From positions 1 to 13,904 of the forward strand of contig DGTW01000345.1 of assembly GCA_002393835.1 (NCBI GenBank): a stretch of 13,904 bases of DNA, written 5' to 3'. Both the position numbers and the translations under genes were made by a program. Source of the stretch: Treponema sp. UBA4326 (GTDB lineage: Bacteria > Spirochaetota > Spirochaetia > Treponematales > Treponemataceae). Under the pieces are notes generated by a model, which had not been told where the DNA came from, made no database searches, and was given only the letters and a program-made list of their open reading frames with translations. This document shows positions 6,882-13,002 of the stretch, one piece after another (the first letter of the stretch is position 1; each line of letters opens with the position of its first letter).

Positions 6882-7522
6882 ATTCTAATCGGGTTGACTC
6901 CCATGCGAATGACGAAATATAGCCATGCGAAGGCAAATCCAGCCAGATGAGTCATGTGGGCAACATTGCTTGAAGAAATGAACTGGCTGACAAATTCAAT
7001 TATTGCATATCCAAGAACCATAATTGGCGCCGGAAGTGGGATAAGCCCCCAAATGTAAATTATGGAGCGGGGAAACAAGACCGCATAGGCAAAAAGAAGC
7101 CCGTAAATGGCACCGCTTGCACCTATTAGGGAAATTCCGAAAGTCCAGGGGCGAATTCCGTTGGCCATAAGGAATCTGCCGAAAGAATAGTAGACTCCAA
7201 GAGAGAAAAGTCCGCTGAGAACGCCGATGGCAAAATACATTAGGAGAAATTCTTTTGAGCCAAGGGTTCGCTCTATTGTAATTCCGAAAATAAGGAGAGC
7301 CAGCATGTTGAAGAAAAGATGGCTCATGTCTCCGTGCACGAACATGTATGTAAAAATTTGCCAAAAATAGTGGTAGTAAACGAAACCCAAGACATTCAGA
7401 CCAAAGCTGTTCTTGTTGAGACCAAATGTTGAAAAGAGAAGGTGAGCGGCCACATTCAAAATGATGAGAATGATTGTGGCGTTAAAAAAAGAATATCTGA
7501 ATGGTTTTCGTAAGATGTTCAT
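6857..7522 (-). CDS. Rhomboid family intramembrane serine protease
   Basis: 221 residues from the ATG at 7522, preferred over an in-frame TTG at 7540 because the N-terminus MNILRKPFRYSFFNATIILIILN then matches rhomboids and TTAGGT precedes it. Rhomboids cleave transmembrane segments of substrates inside the membrane. Six membrane segments are visible. Diagnostic residues: HGDMSHLFFNM (63-73) with the oxyanion-associated H68 and N72, catalytic serine in GASG (S136), and catalytic histidine in HLAG (H192). Thus the Ser-His dyad is intact and the protein should be active. The loop between the third and fourth helices is short. It follows the diguanylate cyclase stop by seven bases and overlaps the exported-protein gene by 25, inside a four-gene operon. 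The natural substrate cannot be deduced. Confidence 0.93.
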   Translation of the reverse strand: MNILRKPFRYSFFNATIILIILNVAAHLLFSTFGLNKNSFGLNVLGFVYYHYFWQIFTYMFVHGDMSHLFFNMLALLIFGITIERTLGSKEFLLMYFAIGVLSGLFSLGVYYSFGRFLMANGIRPWTFGISLIGASGAIYGLLFAYAVLFPRSIIYIWGLIPLPAPIMVLGYAIIEFVSQFISSSNVAHMTHLAGFAFAWLYFVIRMGVNPIRIWKDAYRR

Positions 7523-7529
7523 AATAGAC

Positions 7530-8642
7530 CTAATTATCAAGCTTCACTTCTGAAATCAACTTTGGGTCGGCAAAGGTTACGCGGTTTCGGCCACTTCTTT
7601 TTGAGACGTAGAGAGCCTGGTCTGCCTGATCCACAAGGAGTTTTGGCGAGGTAAGGGGATTTAGAATTTTGTCGAAAGTTGAGACTCCGATGGAAATCGT
7701 GACTTTTACATGCTGGTCTTCATAGCAGAAATCAAACTGCTCGACCTTGCTGCGGATTCGCTCGGCGACAATCATTGCGTCTTCGGTGTTCGTTTCGTTG
7801 AGAAGCACGGTGAATTCCTCACCGCCGTAGCGGGAAGCCATGTCTTTGTCCCGGATGCTGGATTTTATGATTTTGGCGACGGTTTGCAGTACATAGTCTC
7901 CGCAGGCATGGCCATAAGTGTCATTGAAGCGTTTGAAAAAATCGATGTCAAACATGATTACGGACAGATTTTTTTCTCCGGCGAGAGCCTGGTCGAGCTT
8001 ATCTGTGAGGACATTATAGAAGAAATATTTCAGTTTCAGGTGCGTCATCATGTCTGTTGAAGAGCGTTCGAGCAGGGCGGCGTTGTTTATTGCGACCGAG
8101 GCCAGAGAGGCTATCACTGAAACCTGTTCTTTTTCGTAGTCAGAATAGCTGGCATCATCGGCAAGAGTTATTCGTTCACCAAGAAGAAGGATTCCGTTCA
8201 GATGATTGTGCTGGACAAGGGGAACGACAAGAGAAGGCTTTAGTGTCGTAATCATGTTCAAATCAGTTCCGTCAGGAAGATTCTCCACAAGCTCGGAAAC
8301 CGTATAAGCTTTGTTGCTGCTTTCGAGAAGGGAGATTACTGGATTTGACATCGGGATTATGTATGAAATATTTGGGTTAAGGTCAATTCCGTTGTAATTT
8401 GAATCCAGATGGAAGGAGTCTGCATCAAGGGCATTGAGAACATAAATTCCCGCCCCAAGGACATGAAACTGTCCCATGCAAGTATATAGAATAGATTCAA
8501 CCAGAGTGGAAAATTCCAGGGTAGAGCAAAGCGAGAGGGAAACTTCCAGAAGTTGTTGGAGATCGTAAATTTTTTTTTCGTATTCGGAAACAATTTCCTG
8601 AATATTGCCAGTTTTTACGGCTTCTGTCTGTTCGCTACTCAT
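7530..8642 (-). CDS. GAF-GGDEF diguanylate cyclase
   Basis: 370 residues, no membrane segment. A short N-terminal helix (about 15-40) leads to a GAF sensor domain (about 40-190), then a GGDEF domain (about 195-360) that makes cyclic di-GMP from two GTP. The active-site signature is GGEEF (273-277), an active variant; the metal and nucleotide segment FDIDFFKRFND (231-241) is intact, and an inhibitory-site RxxD (R264-D267) sits five residues before the signature, predicting product feedback inhibition. The usual DxLTGLxNRR segment at the domain start is degenerate (TDMMTHLKLKYFF, 196-208). The start codon overlaps the stop of the upstream unknown gene by eight bases (ATGAGTAG). Its GAF ligand is unknown. 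Cyclic di-GMP in spirochaetes is tied to motility and virulence; a receptor is not seen here. Confidence 0.93.
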   Translation of the reverse strand: MSSEQTEAVKTGNIQEIVSEYEKKIYDLQQLLEVSLSLCSTLEFSTLVESILYTCMGQFHVLGAGIYVLNALDADSFHLDSNYNGIDLNPNISYIIPMSNPVISLLESSNKAYTVSELVENLPDGTDLNMITTLKPSLVVPLVQHNHLNGILLLGERITLADDASYSDYEKEQVSVIASLASVAINNAALLERSSTDMMTHLKLKYFFYNVLTDKLDQALAGEKNLSVIMFDIDFFKRFNDTYGHACGDYVLQTVAKIIKSSIRDKDMASRYGGEEFTVLLNETNTEDAMIVAERIRSKVEQFDFCYEDQHVKVTISIGVSTFDKILNPLTSPKLLVDQADQALYVSKRSGRNRVTFADPKLISEVKLDN

Positions 8643-10224
8643 GCCCTTTTTCTATATCACCAATTATCGCATAATTCTTCATAATTTTAAGGAAGAGCTT
8701 CCAGTTTTCGTATTGTTGTTCAATCATTCCGGCTCCGTCATGGTTGCGAGCTGATGTAAGAAGCACCTTAATATTAGAAACCATATCAGACTTGGACTTT
8801 TTGGCATCAAGAATCAGCTCGCCGATTTGTAAATATAGCTCGTACAAGACTTTTGTTGTTTCCTGAACCAGTTTGTGAGCCTGATTATTTATATTATCGA
8901 CCATAGAGCCGACTTTTTTTAGAAAATCCGCATTTGTGCGGCTGTCATGCACAAGTCCTCGGAGTTCTGCTTCGTCGTTTTTGCCGCCACGCTCGAAGGT
9001 TTTCTCAAAGTCATCGATGAGACCATCTATTTCGTTAATGGCGTAAATTGTTGAAGAAAATTCTGCCTTGTAGCTCTGGTTGTTGAAAAATCCCTCGATA
9101 ACTATATTGTTAAGGACTGTTTTGACGCTGCTAGTAATAAAAGTGGCGAGGAAGGTTTTTATGACCTGAATCGGGGTAATCCAAACGAAAGAATAAGGTG
9201 TGTTCACGCGAAGAAATTCGTTCATCTCGCTGTTGTAAACCCTTATCTGGTCGAGCGGTCGATCACCGAAAAGCTCTTTAATCTCGAATGAAACCGTGTA
9301 GTCTTTTACTTCGCCTTTGATTCGCTCGCTGTCAGAGGCAAATCGCTTCTGCATGAAATCGATGAAATTTTTGAGGGAATTTGACCTGTAGGTGGCAAAT
9401 TGGAAGCTGAGGGTATTGTCGTTTTTGCCCAGAATTATGATTTTTTTTATGACTTCAGGAGTCAGATAATGGGTGAAGATGGCATTGATTTTTTTGAGGT
9501 TGTGGGCAAGGCCGTCTTTTTCTTCTTCAGTGAGCTTGCGACCTGCCAGAAGCTGTCTGAGCGCAAATACGGCATTTTCTTCTGCAACATCAATATGAAA
9601 ATTTCCGAGAAGATAGTACAAATCTTGCAAAAGGGTTGCTATTGCGGCAGGAGAAACTGCAAGCACGACACCAAATGAATTTGATGTGATCCCGTCAAAA
9701 TTCTGGTCAAAAAGATGCAGTATGTTGATGTAGTTGAAGTGACAAATATCAGCCAGTTGCCTGAGCGAAGACAAAGTTTCGTCAATCTTGATGAAGCCCG
9801 GAGTATTCAGCTGTTTGAGAATGCCGTCCATACTGCGTTTTTGAGCTTCGATGAGCTTATTTACAGGAGACTCTGATTCCATAATCGCCTGCTTGCGGTT
9901 TTCGTATTCAAGGGTCTCAATCCGCTCCTGGGACTCTGCATCGAACCCTGTGACGATAAGCTCAAATTCAAAGCGTCCGTTTCGCTGAATATCCTCTGAA
10001 TTTATTGTATTTGAAAGAATTGCATCAAGTGGCTTGGAGTTTTCGTAAAGGACACGAATTAATTCTGCAAAATTTGGTTGCAAAAGGCCGTTTTTTAAAA
10101 TTTGTGAGGGAAGAATTTTTAGCTCGCTCTCAATCCGACGCATTTCTATTCGCTTTTTTACTTCTGGAGAAGAGCTCAAAAATATAGACTCGAATAATTC
10201 CTTAAGTACCCTCAAAAAACCCAT
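8635..10224 (-). CDS. Large cytoplasmic protein of unknown function, resembling spirochaete family DUF5312
   Basis: 529 residues, no signal peptide and no clear membrane helix, although 183-206 and 347-376 are hydrophobic. Mostly predicted helical: an N-terminal amphipathic segment MGFLRVLKELFESIF (1-15), charged helices around 95-140, and a long helical C-terminal half (about 395-529) with coiled-coil character. From memory it resembles a spirochaete-specific family of unknown function (DUF5312); I cannot verify the family number. No catalytic motif is evident. It heads the four-gene operon with the diguanylate cyclase, rhomboid and exported protein. No Shine-Dalgarno precedes the ATG, and a promoter-like element ends seven bases upstream, suggesting a leaderless transcript. 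A role as scaffold or effector for the cyclase is only a guess. Confidence 0.75.
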   Translation of the reverse strand: MGFLRVLKELFESIFLSSSPEVKKRIEMRRIESELKILPSQILKNGLLQPNFAELIRVLYENSKPLDAILSNTINSEDIQRNGRFEFELIVTGFDAESQERIETLEYENRKQAIMESESPVNKLIEAQKRSMDGILKQLNTPGFIKIDETLSSLRQLADICHFNYINILHLFDQNFDGITSNSFGVVLAVSPAAIATLLQDLYYLLGNFHIDVAEENAVFALRQLLAGRKLTEEEKDGLAHNLKKINAIFTHYLTPEVIKKIIILGKNDNTLSFQFATYRSNSLKNFIDFMQKRFASDSERIKGEVKDYTVSFEIKELFGDRPLDQIRVYNSEMNEFLRVNTPYSFVWITPIQVIKTFLATFITSSVKTVLNNIVIEGFFNNQSYKAEFSSTIYAINEIDGLIDDFEKTFERGGKNDEAELRGLVHDSRTNADFLKKVGSMVDNINNQAHKLVQETTKVLYELYLQIGELILDAKKSKSDMVSNIKVLLTSARNHDGAGMIEQQYENWKLFLKIMKNYAIIGDIEKGHE

Positions 10225-10231
10225 AAAAAGT

Positions 10232-10260
10232 ATTGTAATGTCTAAACGCTTTTTTTACAA
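10232..10260 (-). promoter_or_regulatory. Putative promoter of the four-gene operon, giving a leaderless mRNA
   Basis: Minus strand: TTGTAA (10255-10260), a 17-bp spacer and TACAAT (10232-10237). The ATG at 10224 begins eight bases after the -10 box, so transcription would start at or within a base or two of the start codon. No Shine-Dalgarno is present. Confidence 0.5.
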
Positions 10261-10297
10261 GAATTTGAGATTTTTTTAAAATTCAGTTAACTTTGCT

Positions 10298-10326
10298 TTG
10301 CATTTTCAGGAATTCGGTTTTATCAT
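10298..10326 (+). promoter_or_regulatory. Putative promoter of the methyltransferase gene, giving a leaderless mRNA
   Basis: TTGCAT (10298-10303), a 17-bp spacer and TATCAT (10321-10326, five of six consensus bases). The ATG at 10333 lies seven bases after the -10 box and has no Shine-Dalgarno in range; the only AGGA (10308-10311) is over 20 bases away. The -35 is weak. Confidence 0.42.
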
Positions 10327-10332
10327 TAAATT

Positions 10333-11064
10333 ATGGAATTACTTGAAAATATCGTGGAATATTATGATGAACTGTATCCGGCAAGCGATGAATTAAAAAA
10401 GTTTTACGAAGAAGAAACAAAAGAATATGAAGCGCCTGTAAAATACCTGAGTATTGGCTGTGGCGTGGGTACATTCGAGCATTATCTTGCAAAAGGAAAC
10501 GCTGATGTTACGGGGCTGGAGACCGTTTCTTCCCTTTTGGAGTCAGCAAATCGTAAAAGACGTACTCAGCTTATGGCCCTGCGTTTTTTTCAGATGTCAA
10601 GCCTGGAAATGTGCCGCTTTTTGGGTAAAAATTTTTACAATATCATCACAATTCCAAACGGAAGGATTATTTATACGCACGACCCAACCCTCATGGCAAA
10701 ACTCTTCTACGATTGCAAGCAGCTCATGGCTCCAGGCGGAAAACTGATTATACATCTTCCTAATTTCGAGAAATTCAAGGCTGAGCCGATTGCAAAACTC
10801 CCGGTGCGCGAGAGCATTAGGGTTCGCTTGTTTTCAAAAATAAAAACAGGGGCCGACGGCAAAAAGACGATGTATCAGGAACTTGAGACTGGAAACGGAA
10901 AGCATCTTGTGGTTACAGAAGACGCCCAGATAATGAGCCTGAACAAAAATCAGATTGAGCAATATGCAAGGGAAGTCGGTTTTACGAAATTTGCATTTTA
11001 CGGCGACCTGCACCACGGAGAATTTACTCAAAAATCAGATGACCTGATTGTGGTGCTTTCGTAA
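10333..11064 (+). CDS. Class I SAM-dependent methyltransferase
   Basis: 243 residues, the size of a single-domain Rossmann-fold methyltransferase. Motif I is LSIGCGVGTFEHYLA (39-53), the glycine-rich SAM loop; an acidic residue at the end of the second strand (VTGLE, E63) should bind the SAM ribose; the later segment APGGKLIIHLPNF is the usual post-motif III strand. An N-terminal helical cap (1-35, rich in Tyr and Glu) and a C-terminal basic region may recognise substrate. It belongs to the broad Methyltransf_11/25 group acting on small molecules or lipids; the substrate cannot be assigned. It is a single gene, divergent from the unknown-cyclase operon and convergent with the ricT-like gene, with only 11 bases between stops and no terminator between them. 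Confidence 0.85.
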   Translation: MELLENIVEYYDELYPASDELKKFYEEETKEYEAPVKYLSIGCGVGTFEHYLAKGNADVTGLETVSSLLESANRKRRTQLMALRFFQMSSLEMCRFLGKNFYNIITIPNGRIIYTHDPTLMAKLFYDCKQLMAPGGKLIIHLPNFEKFKAEPIAKLPVRESIRVRLFSKIKTGADGKKTMYQELETGNGKHLVVTEDAQIMSLNKNQIEQYAREVGFTKFAFYGDLHHGEFTQKSDDLIVVLS

Positions 11065-11075
11065 AGGCTTCTTTT

Positions 11076-12008
11076 TTACTTGACTGACCACTTTCCGTTT
11101 TCTTTTATGAATCGGCTTGCGGGAATTTCAAGCAGGCGGCCGTCGTCACTGAGCATACGGACAATTTCTTTGATGGGGTTAACATCCGTAATACGGAAAT
11201 TTGAGCCGTCATAGTGAATGTGGAGACCTTCTGAAGGAAGCTTTTTTCGGGCTTCAGCATACCAGTTGTATTCATAGCTCAGGCAGCAAAGCAGGCGGCC
11301 GCACTGACCGGAAATTTTGGTTGAGTTGAGCGAAAGGTTCTGCTCTTTTGCCATTTTAATCGAAACTGGGGGCAGCTTGTCCCTGATTGAGTGACAGCAA
11401 TAAGGACGGCCGCAAACACCAAGCCCGCCTGTAATTCGGCTTTCGTCACGCACTCCAATCTGCCGTAATTCGATACGCATTTTGAATACGCTGACCAAAT
11501 CTTTGACCAGCTCCCTGAAGTCAACGCGGTTTTCGCTGGAGAAGAAAAAGAGGGCCTTTGATTCTTCCAGAAGGAAATGAACGGCCACGAGCTTCATGTC
11601 AAGGCCGTGTTCGGAAACCTTTTCCTTAAAAATCTTGAAAGCCTCGTCTTCTTTTGATGCCAGCTCCTTGAATTTTTCAATGTCATTTTCGTTTGCCTTT
11701 CGCTCGATTTTTACGATGTCACTGGGCTTTAATCCCACAGGGTGTTTTGTCCGGCCGAGAACAAGAGCCATGTCTTTTCCGTAGCGGGTAGGAATGATGA
11801 TTCGGTCGCCGCCCTTTAATTCCTCAAATTTGTCGGGAACGCTCACATAAACGCCCTCGCTGGAATATTCGAGTCGTGCGAGATAAAGAATTTTGGGATA
11901 AACGAAGTGCTCGTCACCCTCGTCCTCGTATGCCTTAAAGTCAGCATCTTCAAGTTTTGAGATGTCTTCTTCGTTTTCGCTTATATCCTGCTCAAAAATG
12001 TCGCTCAT
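11076..12008 (-). CDS. ricT: PSP1 domain protein, RicT (YaaT)-like
   Basis: 310 residues. An acidic N-terminal extension (1-35) precedes the PSP1/RicT core. Six cysteines follow the RicT pattern: C199, C204, C205 in GVCGRPYCC and C236, C241, C242 in GQCGRLLCC, spaced CxxxxCC-x30-CxxxxCC. In Bacillus subtilis RicT with RicA and RicF binds Fe-S clusters, through such cysteines in RicT, and assists RNase Y in mRNA maturation, besides affecting sporulation, competence and biofilm. Here neither RicA nor RicF is visible, so the partners are unknown. AGGAG (12019-12023) overlaps the stop of the upstream yaaR-like gene and lies 10 bases before the ATG. The yaaR-ricT adjacency mirrors the Firmicutes order (with holB between them there), supporting the assignment. 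Confidence 0.88.
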   Translation of the reverse strand: MSDIFEQDISENEEDISKLEDADFKAYEDEGDEHFVYPKILYLARLEYSSEGVYVSVPDKFEELKGGDRIIIPTRYGKDMALVLGRTKHPVGLKPSDIVKIERKANENDIEKFKELASKEDEAFKIFKEKVSEHGLDMKLVAVHFLLEESKALFFFSSENRVDFRELVKDLVSVFKMRIELRQIGVRDESRITGGLGVCGRPYCCHSIRDKLPPVSIKMAKEQNLSLNSTKISGQCGRLLCCLSYEYNWYAEARKKLPSEGLHIHYDGSNFRITDVNPIKEIVRMLSDDGRLLEIPASRFIKENGKWSVK

Positions 12009-12021
12009 TTTTGTAAATCTC

Positions 12022-12564
12022 CTATTCCGCCATTAAATCAATTATTAAGCCCTGAATTTCTTCTACCTTGGCAAGAAGATTCAGGTTCGCTCCGTGGAGA
12101 ATCAGCATTTCGCTTGCCAGCTGATTCAGTTTTTGATCGATGACCTGAACTTGAATGTAGGGATCCACGGGTCTTCCCTTTCTGTTTCGTCCGAAGCGCT
12201 TTTTTGAAATAATCTCAAAGTTGTTTTTTGCGACATATTTCATAAACTGGCTGACTTTTCTTCGGTACTTCTCCATCGAAGCCAAATCTTGCCTTGCCTT
12301 CAGTTCGTCACCGGCCATATCCATGGCATCTTTAAGGAAGACAATGGCTTCTTCTTCGCTCATTCCTGCCAGCTCTGGAGGAAGGCCTTCTGAAACAAGG
12401 TTGGCTTCTGCCTTTCGCTTTTCAAATGCAGATGCAAAAGCTGATTTTTCTTTTTTTTCTGCCTTTTTTGCCTGCTGAGCCTGTTGCTGGCTGGCTGCCT
12501 GAGTCGCCGCAAAATAAAGTGACTGAGAGCTTAGCTGCGTGTTAACAGATTGAATATCAGCCAT
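12022..12564 (-). CDS. YaaR-like DUF327 family protein
   Basis: 180 residues, no signal or membrane segment. Residues 1-60 are low-complexity (Gln, Ala, Lys; QQQAQQAKKAEKKEK at 26-40) and probably flexible. The conserved helical core (about 70-180) shows the DUF327 pattern: a helix with DELKARQDLASMEKYRRKVSQFMKYV, an aromatic/basic loop KKRFGRNRKGRPVDPYIQVQVID, and two C-terminal helices ending LIIDLMAE. Function is unknown in all organisms I know of. The call rests on this pattern plus its neighbour ricT, which is near yaaR in Bacillus. Its ATG overlaps the bactofilin stop by one base (TAATG) and it is separated from ricT by 13 bases, so it sits in the middle of a four-gene operon. Confidence 0.75.
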   Translation of the reverse strand: MADIQSVNTQLSSQSLYFAATQAASQQQAQQAKKAEKKEKSAFASAFEKRKAEANLVSEGLPPELAGMSEEEAIVFLKDAMDMAGDELKARQDLASMEKYRRKVSQFMKYVAKNNFEIISKKRFGRNRKGRPVDPYIQVQVIDQKLNQLASEMLILHGANLNLLAKVEEIQGLIIDLMAE

Positions 12565-12971
12565 TAAATCGCCTTGCTTCGGATGCTCATTTCGTTAGAG
12601 AACTGTTCCGATGCCTGATTGAATTCCTCTTCTTTTTTGAGTGCGATACAGTGGCCGTGGAAAATTACATTTTCTTCGATTTCGAGTTTGCGAGTTGCAA
12701 TATTGCCGATTACCGCTGATGAAGAAAGAAGTTTGATTCCGTTGGGGGCGTAAATATCGCCAAGAACGATGCCACCCACGACAATTGAAAGGGCCGTAAT
12801 GCTTCCGTTGATTCGGGCTTTGTCACCAATTATGATATTTCCGGTTGATTCAAGGTTTCCGTCGATGTCGCCGTCCACGCGGATAAAACCATTTGCGTGA
12901 ACATCGCCGGAAACAGCAGAGCCAAGACCGATTATTGTGTTGATTGAAATATCGTCAGTTAAAAATCCCAT
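12564..12971 (-). CDS. Bactofilin (polymer-forming cytoskeletal protein)
   Basis: 135 residues. The bactofilin (DUF583) beta-helix covers about 12-110, seen as repeated short beta turns with glycines: GLGSAVSGDVHANGFIRVDG, NLESTGNIIIGDKARINGSI, VVGGIVLGDIYAP, LLSSSAVIGNI. A short N-terminal MGFLTDDISIN segment, often membrane-associating in this family, and a charged C-terminal tail (111-135) flank it. Bactofilins self-assemble without nucleotide into filaments that localise peptidoglycan enzymes and determine cell shape or curvature. The upstream gene encodes a membrane-anchored M23 peptidase, a pairing also seen in Helicobacter and Hyphomonas. No other in-frame start exists before the upstream stop, yet no good Shine-Dalgarno precedes the ATG; a stem-loop lies just upstream. 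Confidence 0.95.
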   Translation of the reverse strand: MGFLTDDISINTIIGLGSAVSGDVHANGFIRVDGDIDGNLESTGNIIIGDKARINGSITALSIVVGGIVLGDIYAPNGIKLLSSSAVIGNIATRKLEIEENVIFHGHCIALKKEEEFNQASEQFSNEMSIRSKAI

Positions 12972-12983
12972 ATTTTGCCATGC

Positions 12984-13000
12984 TTTCGGAAAGTCCGAAA
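12984..13000 (-). other. Intercistronic stem-loop between the M23 peptidase and bactofilin genes
   Basis: TTTCGGA (12984-12990) and TCCGAAA (12994-13000) form a perfect 7-bp stem with a 3-nt loop, two bases after the peptidase stop codon. There is no T-tract, so it is not a terminator. It may stabilise or mark processing of the polycistronic mRNA, or affect bactofilin translation; this is inference. Confidence 0.5.
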
Positions 13001-13002
13001 AT

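Noticed and set aside
7523..7540. TTG start at 7540 for the rhomboid gene
   Set aside because: Overlap with the cyclase gene would be possible, but the ATG at 7522 has TTAGGT upstream and gives the usual rhomboid N-terminus.
7710..8060. 116-codon open frame opposite the cyclase gene
   Set aside because: Shadow of the GGDEF coding region; no independent start signal or recognisable product.
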